A stretch of DNA of 64,000 nt from Pelobacter sp. (GTDB lineage Bacteria; Desulfobacterota; Desulfuromonadia; Geobacterales; Pseudopelobacteraceae), in the NCBI GenBank assembly GCA_030824515.1, contig JAVBXN010000036.1, positions 30,822-94,821 of the forward strand. The letters run 5' to 3'. The position numbers and the translations under genes were made by a program. Below are positions 44,240-53,982 of the stretch, one piece after another. Under the pieces are notes generated by a model. It was given only the letters and a program-made list of their open reading frames with translations, had not been told where the DNA came from and did not search any database. Within the stretch, counting starts at the first letter, position 1. Each line of letters opens with the position of its first letter.

Positions 44240-45379
44240 TCAGTCCGGGTTTCCGCAGAACTGTTCTTTGACATAGCCCTCATCCGCCGGACCTGCATTG
44301 CAGACCAGGCATCGCCGGTCAAAGTTTTCCGGGCAACTCAAAGTAAGGTAATACCGGACGATGTCATCATAATTTTCGGTTAATATGGTAGAGGCATGAT
44401 CAAGGTTTGTAACCACCCCCAAACCGGATGGTTTGGTCGGGATCGTCATGATTTTAAGGTCCGGCCTGAATGTCTTCAGGCAAGGGATGATCCGCCAGAC
44501 ATCGCCGGTCCAGAAACCGGTGCTCCGTTCTCTTTCCGCCACAACCGGAGCAATCGGCAGGCAATCGTGGATCAGGATCACCGAATCCCGGCGTGAATAT
44601 CGCTCCAGATTGATAAAATCCTTCAATGCCTGCTCAAAGAGATGCAAGCCGTCGATGAATCCAAGGTCGAAAGTCTCGTACCCAATGACTTTTCGCAGGT
44701 CATATTGTTCAAAGAAAGCGTCGCTGGTAAGTGGAAAGAGCGTGGCCGGACCATGCGGACAGACATAATTCAATTTTTCCCAGGTGCCCTGATATGGATC
44801 GATCCCAACTACCTTTGTGTCAGGACCGGCCAAAGCCAGTGACCGCCCATAACCAAGACCGATTTCCACATAACTGGCCGGCTTTAACCATTTATGAAAA
44901 TTTTGCAGCCAAGTGTAGTAATCCTCACCCGGCATCTCCAACTCAGCCTTAAGCATGAAATAAGCGTCGCGTGCGCCTCCCGAAGCCGGATCAAACTTCT
45001 GGAGCATAGAATCCATTGCATGTGCTTCGGAATAATTATCTAGAGCAATCTGAGCCCTGGCCTGCAACAAAAGCATAAGCGGATTATCAGGAGACAACAG
45101 TAGTGCTGTTTCCAAAGTATCGGCCGCACTTTGATACTTACGGCGATGAAACAGAATCTGAGCATGACAATAGAGGACCATTTCTGGCGTTTGCTGGCAC
45201 GCAAGAGCCAAACTCCGGATGTTATCCGACTCCTGCCTGTAACCAAGAGCCTCATAAAAGTTAAGAATCTCAAACATCAACTCATAAAAACTCAACGCCA
45301 GCGGGAGATTTCCATCTTTCTGGAGATCAACGGCACGCTGCATCTGGGTCTCCAACTTGGCTAGCATGTAGTTCATCAT
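44240..45379 (-). CDS. TPR protein with class I SAM methyltransferase domain
   Basis: 379 residues: a TPR-like first part (about 1-150) and a SAM-dependent methyltransferase domain with 'ASYVEIGLGYGRSLALAGPD', the acidic residue in 'VVGIDPYQG', and 'FDLGFIDGLHLFEQALKDFI' like the Methyltransf_24/CmcI group. It ends in a Cys-containing tail ('RRCLVCNAG'). It may O-methylate a glycan sugar. Its ATG overlaps the stop of the CgeB-GT2 gene (ATGA). Confidence 0.8.
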   Translation of the reverse strand: MMNYMLAKLETQMQRAVDLQKDGNLPLALSFYELMFEILNFYEALGYRQESDNIRSLALACQQTPEMVLYCHAQILFHRRKYQSAADTLETALLLSPDNPLMLLLQARAQIALDNYSEAHAMDSMLQKFDPASGGARDAYFMLKAELEMPGEDYYTWLQNFHKWLKPASYVEIGLGYGRSLALAGPDTKVVGIDPYQGTWEKLNYVCPHGPATLFPLTSDAFFEQYDLRKVIGYETFDLGFIDGLHLFEQALKDFINLERYSRRDSVILIHDCLPIAPVVAERERSTGFWTGDVWRIIPCLKTFRPDLKIMTIPTKPSGLGVVTNLDHASTILTENYDDIVRYYLTLSCPENFDRRCLVCNAGPADEGYVKEQFCGNPD

Positions 45380-47349
45380 ACTGCAATCCCTTCCACCGTC
45401 CGAACATGCTCACTACTTTTGCTGGACAGGATGTCTATGAATCGCTGCAGTCGGGCAAACTTCGTGTCATCATGGCATCGCAGTGACGCCTCAACCAGCC
45501 ACCTGCCGGCATCTTCAATAAGCCCCACGGACAACATTTCCTGGGCTCGGTTCTCCGCATAGGCGAAAAATCCGCTTAACATTAGTTCCCGGTTGTTTTC
45601 ACGGGCTGCAATGCCACGCCACTTATTAAGAAACATGCGCCTGTTCCTGAGTAGAATTTCTCCGGCGGTCTCGGCTTTTTCATAGAATTCAATTTGCCTG
45701 AGAGCTCTGATGGTGCCGCTCCAATGATGATCATAGTCGTTTACAGGAACGATGTAGTTTTTTAGACCGGCTTTCTTGATCTGCAAACCAAGATCCCATT
45801 CTTCGAAATAACATGGAGTGAAACCATTCTCGAATCGAATTATTTTCTCATTAAAGTGCTGGAGTTTTACGGCAAAAAAGAAACCGGAAACCGCATCCAC
45901 CTCTAGTGGATCATTAAAAGTCCCCTTGTCGAAGTAAATGTAGTCCCTCGCCAGAGTGTACTCCACAAAACTCCCCTGGGGGCCTACACAGGCTGCCTCC
46001 GGAAGTGTGAAGAGAGCCTGTTCAAGAGCATCAATAGCTGCTCTTTCAACATGCAGGTCTGCGTTAAGAATGAATACTACCGGGGTTACCGCAACCTCCA
46101 GCCCAAGATTCCAGGCCCGTGCAACACCGACATTCTGTTTCATGACCGCGTAGCGGGTTATGCGTGGATGCTCTTTCAAGCGTTCAGCCACTTCCTGGCC
46201 GTTAAATATGACGATGACATCTCCGGCAATCTCTTCAAGGTCCTGCAGTAATGTCAGGATGTTATATTCACTGGCCGGCGACATATCCAGAACCGGGATA
46301 ACGAAACTCCTGCCTGAATTGCTTATACAGGTGCTTGCCGGAATTTCGGCATCTACAGCCGGCACCGCTATCAATGACCTTTCACGCAATTCAGCTGCCG
46401 AGAAAGTATCCGGTTTGCCTTTCAGCGTAACCTCCAAGAGATCAGCCATGCGATGAGCATAGGTGTGGGCGTTGTGAGCCAGTCGCTGCCCTCGCGCGGC
46501 AATCTGCTCACGCAGCTCTTCGTTATCCAGATAGAATCTTGCTACATCGCAAATGTTGCTGTCGCGGTAAACGGCATAGTCTTCTCCATCAACAAAGAGC
46601 TCATCCTGACCGCTTTTCCTGGCCATGTCGGTCAGGAGCAGCGAACCGGTAGACAGGACCTCAAAGACCCTCATGTTCAGATCATTTCTGACCGCTTCAT
46701 TGAAAACTATTTTCGACTGGCTGAAGAGCCTGGCCATGTCGTCCCAAAAGCAGCGTTCATAATAGACCGGGATCTGGCTGGACAACTCTGACAGAAGTCT
46801 TTCACGACGAGAACCAGACTGGACCCCACCCACGAAACCAACAGCATGACTCTTGGTATCTCCGGTCTGGCAATGCACCTCCGGGTCACAGCCAAGCGGG
46901 AGCCAGTGAACCCGTGAACCATGACGGCGAAAATCATCCAGATATTCCCTTTGGGCAATGAACACAACATCAAACTGTCTGGCCCAATCAAGATGGGCAT
47001 CCAGATGAAGGTGCGAGTCTATCAGATAACAGGCCTTCGGGCATGTAACTGCCTCTAAATGCAATGGATAATGGCCACCGACCGATTCTACCCACAGGTA
47101 TAGATCAGGGCGATCAGCAGGAGCAGTGTCTGCTAGAATTTGTTGCATATCCGGCTTAGGGGCGGTAGGAATGTCATGATCTTTCAGTGGCAGCTTCATG
47201 TTTTGCAACTGCCACTTTTCGATCAGCTCGCGCGGCAATGTAGGACCAATGGTTGTAGTACGGCAACATTGCCTGAGCGCACGCTCGAAGTAAGCGGCTG
47301 TCGTCACCGGATAGGCAACGTAGGCCAACCAGACATTCAGATTGTTCAT
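45376..47349 (-). CDS. Fused CgeB-like and GT2 glycosyltransferase
   Basis: 657 residues. The N-terminal ~310 look like a CgeB/GT4-type GT-B ('RVHWLPLGCDPEVHCQ', 'VGFVGGVQSGSRRERLLSEL', 'NLMRVFEVLSTGSLLLTDM'-like, 'FVDGEDYAVYRD'). The C-terminal ~330 are a GT2 (GT-A) domain: 'MKQNVGVARAWNLGLEVAVT', 'VFILNADLHVE' with the DxD-like metal site, and 'FEEWDLGLQIKKAGL'. Two transferases in one chain allow two successive sugar additions. Overlaps the next gene by 4 bp. Confidence 0.85.
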   Translation of the reverse strand: MNNLNVWLAYVAYPVTTAAYFERALRQCCRTTTIGPTLPRELIEKWQLQNMKLPLKDHDIPTAPKPDMQQILADTAPADRPDLYLWVESVGGHYPLHLEAVTCPKACYLIDSHLHLDAHLDWARQFDVVFIAQREYLDDFRRHGSRVHWLPLGCDPEVHCQTGDTKSHAVGFVGGVQSGSRRERLLSELSSQIPVYYERCFWDDMARLFSQSKIVFNEAVRNDLNMRVFEVLSTGSLLLTDMARKSGQDELFVDGEDYAVYRDSNICDVARFYLDNEELREQIAARGQRLAHNAHTYAHRMADLLEVTLKGKPDTFSAAELRERSLIAVPAVDAEIPASTCISNSGRSFVIPVLDMSPASEYNILTLLQDLEEIAGDVIVIFNGQEVAERLKEHPRITRYAVMKQNVGVARAWNLGLEVAVTPVVFILNADLHVERAAIDALEQALFTLPEAACVGPQGSFVEYTLARDYIYFDKGTFNDPLEVDAVSGFFFAVKLQHFNEKIIRFENGFTPCYFEEWDLGLQIKKAGLKNYIVPVNDYDHHWSGTIRALRQIEFYEKAETAGEILLRNRRMFLNKWRGIAARENNRELMLSGFFAYAENRAQEMLSVGLIEDAGRWLVEASLRCHDDTKFARLQRFIDILSSKSSEHVRTVEGIAV

Positions 47350-47379
47350 TGAATTGATTCCTTGGTATAAGGCTTTTAT

Positions 47380-48006
47380 TTATGATGTTTTAGAACAGAA
47401 AAACCCCCAGTATTCATCTGGCCCCATGGGAGTATGAAAGGAATACTGGCCTTCATCGCAAACCGCAAATCCACAGCGATTAAGAAGCGAAATCCAGGCA
47501 CCGCGACCGAGTACACTGTAGTGATTTGGGTTAGTTTCATGACGGCAAGATGTTTCCGGAGCAGGTACTTCCAAATAGAGTTTGCCTCCCGTAGCAAGTA
47601 CTCTTGCAAACCCGGTCAGCGTAAAATACGGAAAGATGCTGTGTTCGATGACATGTCTTGCCCAGACCAGATCAAAGGATTCATCAGCGAATTCCAAAAA
47701 AGACTGATCCATTTTACGGACGTCATGACCCTTTTCCCGGCATATACGGACATCCTCATCGTTTAGAGTAATTCCAACAACAGACTGATAACCTTTGTCC
47801 CGAAATATATCCAGCGCAGGACCCTGGCCACAACCAATATCCAGAATCCGATCATTCTGGGTTATGTGATATTTGGGTAAAAGGATATCCAGAGCCTTAC
47901 CAGTGATATCAGAATGAATGAAAGAAGGGGCTTCGGGGTAGGTTTCAATCTCAAGTTTATCTATGAATGAGACAAGTCGTGCAAGCTGTTTAAAGGTTAT
48001 ATCCAT
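47380..48006 (-). CDS. Class I SAM-dependent methyltransferase
   Basis: 208 residues with motif I 'ILDIGCGQGPALDIFRDKGY', the acidic residue after 'VVGITLNDEDV', and 'FDLVWARHVIEHSIFPYFTL' as motif IV. Methyltransf_11/23 type; a sugar or small-molecule methyltransferase. It lies between two glycosyltransferase genes in the same orientation; start after GGAGAACGC. Confidence 0.85.
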   Translation of the reverse strand: MDITFKQLARLVSFIDKLEIETYPEAPSFIHSDITGKALDILLPKYHITQNDRILDIGCGQGPALDIFRDKGYQSVVGITLNDEDVRICREKGHDVRKMDQSFLEFADESFDLVWARHVIEHSIFPYFTLTGFARVLATGGKLYLEVPAPETSCRHETNPNHYSVLGRGAWISLLNRCGFAVCDEGQYSFHTPMGPDEYWGFFCSKTS

Positions 48007-48061
48007 GAGTGCGTTCTCCTGTGCAGATCAACTGTATCGAGCCGCAACAATGTCAATGAGT

Positions 48062-49108
48062 TCAGGTTTGTGCTGCACCTGCGGAAAGACTGACTGCGAT
48101 AGCGTGGAATTCACGAGCGGCCTTGTCCCATGCCAGTGTTTTCATATCATTGGCGGCAACCGAACCCTTTTGGACACATACATTCCTGTTATGATAGGCG
48201 AATTCCAGCAGTTCGATGAGCTCTTCCACCGCGGCCTCGTGCCAGACTCCACTTGGGCTGCCGGCGGCATTCGAGCTGATTACAGGTGTATAGCTGGTCA
48301 ATGGGAATGCATTCCGGTCAGTGATAACATCGGCATGCCCAGTCGCATTGCTTGCTATCACGGTACGACCACATGCCATGTATTCACACATGACCATGTT
48401 GTTGCCACCTTCACAGCGGTTGGGAAAAATACCGATATCTGTCTGCTGATAAATCTGTCTGATCAGTTTGTTGTCAATCAGAGGCGCAAGATAGACCCGT
48501 TCCGGAGGAATGCCGTTTTCATGGAGTGTGCGCTGCAGGATGGATACACATTCTTCGCTTGAGTGGTGATATTTGATGTAACGTGACTGGGCCATTGTTG
48601 CGAGAGAAAAGGGCCACTGGTTTATCCAGGAACAGGCCAGGTAGGCATCAAGATGACGTTGCATGAACACCCGCATCGCTGCGATGACCAGATCCTGCCC
48701 TTTTCGATATTCAAACTTGCCACCCGAAAACACGATGAAGCGGCCATCCTTTTCACGGTATGGAACCGGAAAAAAGTTGGCGGGGTCGACGCCTTGAAGA
48801 ACCGTGGCTGTCCGGTTAACACCGCCGATTCTCAACTGGTACTCGCACCAGGTTGAACCGGCGACAATGAAATCCCATTCCCGTGCAGCTCGGCGGGTGT
48901 GGCGCAGAGTTTCAATGTCATTTTCAAAGAAACAATAACCTATGTTGATCCTGTCCCAATCAGCCGGATTCATCGGACGAAGGTCATGACCGCTGATGCA
49001 ATGGAGAGTAACGCCATTCAGAAACGGCAACTTGGAAATTTCTCTGGTCAGGTACTCTCCGGCAATTCCCCAGCCGTGAGCCCGGCCGGTTGGCATGGAA
49101 ACCTTCAT
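48062..49108 (-). CDS. GT4-family glycosyltransferase
   Basis: 348 residues, GT-B fold. N-terminal 'MPTGRAHGWGIAGEYLTREI', a middle 'FIVFSGGKFEYRKGQDLVIA' for nucleotide-sugar binding, and the GT4 EX7E-like 'EGGNNMVMCEYMACGRTVIA'. Retaining sugar transferase of the flagellar glycan set. Its ATG overlaps the stop of the TPR gene upstream (ATGA). Confidence 0.88.
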   Translation of the reverse strand: MKVSMPTGRAHGWGIAGEYLTREISKLPFLNGVTLHCISGHDLRPMNPADWDRINIGYCFFENDIETLRHTRRAAREWDFIVAGSTWCEYQLRIGGVNRTATVLQGVDPANFFPVPYREKDGRFIVFSGGKFEYRKGQDLVIAAMRVFMQRHLDAYLACSWINQWPFSLATMAQSRYIKYHHSSEECVSILQRTLHENGIPPERVYLAPLIDNKLIRQIYQQTDIGIFPNRCEGGNNMVMCEYMACGRTVIASNATGHADVITDRNAFPLTSYTPVISSNAAGSPSGVWHEAAVEELIELLEFAYHNRNVCVQKGSVAANDMKTLAWDKAAREFHAIAVSLSAGAAQT

Positions 49109-50196
49109 CTAAATAATTCTCGTTTCAAGGATCGCAGCGCTTCTGCAGTCTCTTGGTCCCAAGGTTTTAAAGCAAGAGCCTGCTCCAGGAAAAAGCATGC
49201 ATCATCCAGCTTGCCTGCTTCAATACAGATATGTGCAATCGCCTTGATGATCTCGACATCGTAGCGATTTTCGGAGTAGAGCCTGACGTAAATTTCAAGG
49301 GACTCTTCAAGTGCTCCATATCCGCTACAGAGGAGGTCTGCCAGATTTTTCTGGAAAATCTGGCTGTCAGGTCGCAGTCTAACCGCTTCCTGATGATGCC
49401 GCCTGGATTTATCCAGCTCACCCGCTCTCTGGTATAGAACTCCCAGATCATTATGTGCCGGGGCGTGATTGGAGTCACTGGCAATCAGCGTTTCCAGAAC
49501 CTGGACAGCATCGTTTGACTTGTCTGCATGTACTAGCTCCATGGCTTTTCTGTACAACTCATCTATTGAGCGTGCACTTGGAGGTGGAGTCACATTGAAC
49601 AGGCTTTGAAATGGTTGGGGGGCAGGTGGGCAGGGAGCCGGCTCAGCGGCGCGGTTTATCTGGTAAGTAGTTTGGACGAGCTGCCTGGTTCCGGAGGAAT
49701 CTACCGCGGGCGCCGGAAGCTGTTGCAGTCCATGTTGTGCGTATTGATTGGTCGAATCCAGCTGTAAAGTCCGAGTGAAATACTGTCGTGCCTGTTCCTT
49801 GCGGCCTATTTCCAGACTGATGGTTCCAAGAGAGTTGAGTGCTTCAGTATCGAATGGATTGTCTTTGAGAATGTCAAGGTAGGTATTTATGGCATCGCCG
49901 GTCCACTCCAGCTCAACAAAATAAAAGTCAGCCAGATTTTTGCGATATGTTACGTTGGGCGGATCCAGCTTGTGGGCTTTTTCATAATGTGCCAGCGCCT
50001 TGAGAGTGTTTCCGGTCTTGTAATACATAACAGCCAGATCGTTATGCGCCTTGGCAAAATCCGGATAGATTTTGAGAAAATCCTTTAGATGTCTGACTCC
50101 CTCGTCGATTTCCACCTCGCGGATATCTGCCAGAATCCGCTCATATGTTGCCGCTCCCTCAATAAGAATCAGATTCTGATGGGCTGATTGTTGCAT
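49105..50196 (-). CDS. TPR protein of the glycosylation island
   Basis: 363 residues with about seven TPR units in two groups (about 30-165 and 215-355) with a Pro/Ala-rich linker ('EPAPCPPAPQPFQSLF') between them. No catalytic domain. It may be a scaffold for the neighbouring transferases. GAGGATC lies before the ATG; it is co-translated with the GT4 gene. Confidence 0.8.
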   Translation of the reverse strand: MQQSAHQNLILIEGAATYERILADIREVEIDEGVRHLKDFLKIYPDFAKAHNDLAVMYYKTGNTLKALAHYEKAHKLDPPNVTYRKNLADFYFVELEWTGDAINTYLDILKDNPFDTEALNSLGTISLEIGRKEQARQYFTRTLQLDSTNQYAQHGLQQLPAPAVDSSGTRQLVQTTYQINRAAEPAPCPPAPQPFQSLFNVTPPPSARSIDELYRKAMELVHADKSNDAVQVLETLIASDSNHAPAHNDLGVLYQRAGELDKSRRHHQEAVRLRPDSQIFQKNLADLLCSGYGALEESLEIYVRLYSENRYDVEIIKAIAHICIEAGKLDDACFFLEQALALKPWDQETAEALRSLKRELFR

Positions 50197-50266
50197 TAGA
50201 TCCTCACTGTGATGTTTAATGGGATACCTGTATAACCAAAAGTTGTCGTGATTTAAACAGAAAACA

Positions 50267-51442
50267 TCAGAATGACTTCAGAGCGGCGCCGTCAATCTCA
50301 TCCGCACTGGAGTCCATCTGTCTACCCAAGGCATCTGTACCGGTGAATTTGAATACCAGATGTGAAGGATCAATGGTGGCATTGGCGTTAGAGTTCTGTT
50401 TGACGGTGAAGGAAACTTTTGCCTGGCGAGTATCAGGGTCGTAGCTGACAAAGGTCGGAGCTGGAGGGATGTTGACCTCGCGTCCACCTACCTGAGAGAT
50501 GTAATAACCGCCTTCCGTATTCTTGGCTTTGGATATTTCCCAGTTGGCGGGATTCATGACCGATGCCATATCCATCTCGTTATTAAACTGGATAGACACT
50601 GAGATCTGTGTACTTGCACTGGGCGTCAATAGTGTCGGATCAAGCATCCACAGGGGCGTTGCCGGTCCAAGCAGTTGATTAAAATTACGATTTTTGTCCT
50701 GATCCATATAGAGCATTTGCGGTTTATCTAAAATATACTGCAGATCTGATGCTTGGGACGAGCCCGCGCTCTTAAGAATGGAAAGTTGTTTCTGGGCGTC
50801 TTCCGTTCTTCCGAGAGCATTGTAAGCGATTCCCAGCTCGTAATTAGCCGCGGGGAAGTCCTTTTTCAACGAAAGCGCCTTTTCGAGGCTTTTTGCCGCA
50901 TCCTCAGATTTGCCCTGTTTGTTGTACACCATACCAAGAGCATAAAATACATTACCATCATTGGGGGAAATTTTCTTTACCTTGTTAAACTGGTTTTCAG
51001 CTTCGTTCAGTCGGTTTGTATTGGAATACTGCAGACCAAGCGTGTAGTCCGGCAGAGGGTTTGTGGGATCAAGCCTGACTGCCGCCTTGAACTCTTTTTC
51101 GGATTCAGCGTATTGTTTGTCCTGTAAATATGCATTAGCCAGGTTCATGTGGGCATCGACAGAGCTGGGCTCCGACTGAACCATTCTTTTGAAGGTTTTT
51201 ATCGCTTCAAAATTGTTTCCCTTGGCAAGATTGAGCTTGCCGATATAAGTCAGTGCAGTTTTGTTTTGGGGATCAAAGGCAAGCGCTTTCTTGAAAGCGG
51301 TAAGAGCCTCGTCGTTTTTATTATCCTGAAGATATGCTGCAGCCCTCAGAATAGAATACTGTGCCAGCTGTGCGCGTTGGTCGCTCGAGTCCTGGCCAAG
51401 CACTGCCAGCGGATCGTTGTTGGAATTAAATAAGTCAGCCAT
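50267..51442 (-). CDS. TPR protein with C-terminal beta domain
   Basis: 391 residues. About seven TPRs (residues 25-240, e.g. 'AAAYLQDNKNDEALTAFKKA'), then a non-TPR part (about 260-391) rich in beta-type residues with 'FNNEMDMASVMNPANWEISK' and 'GREVNIPPAPTFVSYDP', resembling an Ig-like/BIg domain in which a variable is compared (SbsA-like 'Ig' repeat). No signal peptide. Preceded by a sigma-28-like promoter, so it is probably a motility-regulated member of the modification island. Confidence 0.8.
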   Translation of the reverse strand: MADLFNSNNDPLAVLGQDSSDQRAQLAQYSILRAAAYLQDNKNDEALTAFKKALAFDPQNKTALTYIGKLNLAKGNNFEAIKTFKRMVQSEPSSVDAHMNLANAYLQDKQYAESEKEFKAAVRLDPTNPLPDYTLGLQYSNTNRLNEAENQFNKVKKISPNDGNVFYALGMVYNKQGKSEDAAKSLEKALSLKKDFPAANYELGIAYNALGRTEDAQKQLSILKSAGSSQASDLQYILDKPQMLYMDQDKNRNFNQLLGPATPLWMLDPTLLTPSASTQISVSIQFNNEMDMASVMNPANWEISKAKNTEGGYYISQVGGREVNIPPAPTFVSYDPDTRQAKVSFTVKQNSNANATIDPSHLVFKFTGTDALGRQMDSSADEIDGAALKSF

Positions 51443-51473
51443 ATCATTTCTCCAGCGTCAGTATACAACTATA

Positions 51474-51500
51474 CTATCGGTTTATTTTCATTCTTGTTTA
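51474..51500 (-). promoter_or_regulatory. Sigma-28-like promoter of the TPR gene
   Basis: On the minus strand TAAA (plus 51497-51500) and ACCGATAG (plus 51474-51481) are 15 bp apart, close to TAAA-N15-GCCGATAA. The expected start of transcription lies about 25 bp before the ATG at 51442, which gives a short leader with a GGAG site. Confidence 0.55.
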
Positions 51501-51564
51501 GCGGACAGTGTAAATATTATATGCCATGCCGTGTAATACCGCCACAAGCAGATAAAGCTTTCGG

Positions 51565-53196
51565 CTATTGCATCCCGTTTTTTTCTGCCTGCTCAGTCAA
51601 CCACATGTTTTTATTTGATTGCCGTGCGATCTTGCCGGAGGAACTTTTGACAAGCCACATTGGAGGCAATAAATGAACCTGGAAATTAGCTACCTGGAGC
51701 ATCGCAAGTACCGCCTGACGGATGGCAATAATCACGGTGCTGCGCTCAGATACATCAACTCCCGACTCTGCGAGCACAATCAGCATTTCACTCTGATACT
51801 GTTCACTGAACTGAGAGAACGCCGCCACGCGTCCGGCAATGACACCATCAACCGCTGACACCAACTCCTCCACATCCTGTGGAAAAACATTCACGCCGTT
51901 CAGTATCAGCAGGTCTTTTTTGCGACTGCATACATAATACTCCTCACCGTTACGGTATCCGATATCTCCGGTTTTGTACCATCCCAGATGCATGGCGGCG
52001 ACTGTAGCTTCGATATTATTGTAATAGCCTGAAAACAGCAGCCCGGATCTTACCCAGAGTTCGCCAATACAGCCGTCTTCCAGCGGCCTGGAGTTTTCAT
52101 CTACAATTGCCAGTTCAACACCCGGAAGGGCCCGGCCAACCGAAATTTGAGGAAGCTTTACGACCAGATCGGACTTCAGCGGCCCCTTAAAATCGAAATA
52201 TCCCGGATCATTCTCGCAACCATCGGTCAGTGCATAAGTTGTTTCAGCCATTGCATAACATCCGCGGAAAACATCTGGCTTCAGGCCGAATGGCTCAAAG
52301 CGTGATTTGAATCGGCTCTGACTCTCAACAGTCACAGGTTCCGCACAATTTACCAGCCCTCTGAAACTGGAAAGATCAAGTTCTTCAAGTTGTTCAGGTC
52401 TTACCCGCTCCGACATGAAGGCATATGCGAAATTCGGATTCCAGCTCAAGGTCGCCCGGTAGCGCGAAGCTGACTGCAGGAACAAACCCGGATTGGCAAC
52501 CCAGTCCAGCGGATTAATCATGACACAGTGGACACCAAAGGCCAGCGGCATGTTGAGACAGGCGATAAAACCCATGTCGTGATAAAGCGGTAGCCAGCTA
52601 AGTATTACGTCAGAGCGGTCAAGACCAAGGGAGATTGCATATACATTCAGGGAAGCAAGCATGGCCTGATGAGATATCTGTACACCACGTTTGACCCCGG
52701 TGGTCCCGGAGGTAAACTGCAATATCGCTGTATCCACAACCTGATCGCCCTGGTGACGTGAGTGTTGTAAAACCTTGAGCGTCACGGGCTCAAGCAGTGT
52801 TGCATCCACTCCAAGCGCATCTGTGTCGGTTATGATCGCGGAAAATCGGCAGTTTTCCACAAGGCACTTGATAGTTTCCTCGAATATGTCTCTACGGAGT
52901 TTGCGGTTTGGCGGAGTGAGTATTGCTGGGACCAATCCGGCCGACAGTGCCGCCAGATAATGTATGACCTGATTTTCCTGTGATTGCAGAAGAATACCGA
53001 GAGGCGTTTTTTCTTTTAAACCAAGCTTTATAAGCCGCCCGGAAATCTCAGCCGATGCATCCCACAAATGTCGATAACTATAGACCCGGGCATTCAGATC
53101 TTCATCAAGGAAAGTAAAAGCTGGGGAATCCGGATATCGTGCAATTACATCTTTGAAAGCGACGAGAAGATTGTCATCGGAAACCATGTCGTTCAT
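51565..53196 (-). CDS. Acyl-AMP ligase (AMP-dependent synthetase)
   Basis: 543 residues of the ANL superfamily. P-loop motif 'QFTSGTTGVKRGVQISHQAM', 'WLPLYHDMGF', A8-like 'WYKTGDIGYRNGEEYYVCSR' and the C-terminal catalytic Lys region 'VKSSSGKIARQ'. It resembles fatty-acyl-AMP ligases that load an acyl carrier protein directly, and an ACP gene is exactly next to it (ATGA overlap), so it likely activates an acid for transfer to that ACP. Confidence 0.88.
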   Translation of the reverse strand: MNDMVSDDNLLVAFKDVIARYPDSPAFTFLDEDLNARVYSYRHLWDASAEISGRLIKLGLKEKTPLGILLQSQENQVIHYLAALSAGLVPAILTPPNRKLRRDIFEETIKCLVENCRFSAIITDTDALGVDATLLEPVTLKVLQHSRHQGDQVVDTAILQFTSGTTGVKRGVQISHQAMLASLNVYAISLGLDRSDVILSWLPLYHDMGFIACLNMPLAFGVHCVMINPLDWVANPGLFLQSASRYRATLSWNPNFAYAFMSERVRPEQLEELDLSSFRGLVNCAEPVTVESQSRFKSRFEPFGLKPDVFRGCYAMAETTYALTDGCENDPGYFDFKGPLKSDLVVKLPQISVGRALPGVELAIVDENSRPLEDGCIGELWVRSGLLFSGYYNNIEATVAAMHLGWYKTGDIGYRNGEEYYVCSRKKDLLILNGVNVFPQDVEELVSAVDGVIAGRVAAFSQFSEQYQSEMLIVLAESGVDVSERSTVIIAIRQAVLAMLQVANFQVHLLPPMWLVKSSSGKIARQSNKNMWLTEQAEKNGMQ

Positions 53197-53417
53197 GCCA
53201 TTCTTTTCAGAAATTTCTCGATTTGCCTTGGAGTATCAAAATTATCAGTACCAACATCGCGCGTATTGATGGCTTTGCCATATTCTTTTTCAAGTAGTTG
53301 CAAAAACTGGGCAAATCGGAGACTATCAATCAAGCCAGTGCTGATAAGTGGGGTATTCTGGTCTATTTCAAAATCAATATCGAATGATGTCCTTATAATA
53401 TTTATAAGCTCTTCCAT
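53193..53417 (-). CDS. Acyl carrier protein
   Basis: 74 residues with the phosphopantetheine attachment Ser in 'STGLIDSLRFAQFLQLLEKE' (DSL motif), a helix bundle and an acidic start. The ATG at 53417 has AAGGAG at about 11 bp; the ORF can be extended to a TTG at 53444 but this is less likely. It would carry the acyl group made by the adjacent AMP ligase for use by the acyltransferase upstream. Confidence 0.9.
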   Translation of the reverse strand: MEELINIIRTSFDIDFEIDQNTPLISTGLIDSLRFAQFLQLLEKEYGKAINTRDVGTDNFDTPRQIEKFLKRMA

Positions 53418-53424
53418 TACACAC

Positions 53425-53982
53425 TCACTCTCCTTCCGGGTCAAATCGGGCTAGGAACTCGTCTATCGGCCCATAAAACCAGTCCATGTTATCCTCGATT
53501 TCATTCTGAGGCCAAAACCACCAGGCGATTTTCAACATACGCTCCACTGTTCTCTGACTGAAACGATAGCGCACAACCTTGGCCGGATTGCCCATAACCA
53601 CAGCATATGGTGGGATGTCGTTGAAAACGACCGATTGAGCACCGATAACGGCACCTGAACCAATCTGGACACCGGAATTGATATAAGCACCGTAACCGAT
53701 CCAGACGTCATGACCGATGACCGTATTTTGGGTAAATTTATAAGTGCGTGACTTGTTTTTTCTTTTATAAAGCATCTCATCAAAAGACCAGGTTGATACC
53801 AGGTCAGTACGATGTTCGCCCCCTGAAGCAATCACAACGTAGTCAGCTATGGAACAGAAGCTTCCAACAATGATTTTCTCATCATAAAGATATTTTACAA
53901 AACGGGTGTTAGGCCCCCAATAAGTTCCCCTGCCAAACTCAAGCAACGGGGCAGTACAGAGTGCCGTTGAATTGTCATTCAT
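53425..53982 (-). CDS. Left-handed beta-helix acyltransferase
   Basis: 185 residues of the hexapeptide-repeat (LbH) family, CatB/acetyltransferase-like: 'IVGSFCSIADYVVIASGGEH', 'TVIGHDVWIGYGAYINSGVQ', 'IGSGAVIGAQSVV' and 'VVMGNPAKVVRYRF'. It forms a trimer and probably moves an acyl group from the ACP (or CoA) to a sugar amine or hydroxyl. The ATG at 53982 follows GGAGG at 12 bp. First gene of the ACP/AMP ligase group. Confidence 0.9.
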   Translation of the reverse strand: MNDNSTALCTAPLLEFGRGTYWGPNTRFVKYLYDEKIIVGSFCSIADYVVIASGGEHRTDLVSTWSFDEMLYKRKNKSRTYKFTQNTVIGHDVWIGYGAYINSGVQIGSGAVIGAQSVVFNDIPPYAVVMGNPAKVVRYRFSQRTVERMLKIAWWFWPQNEIEDNMDWFYGPIDEFLARFDPEGE

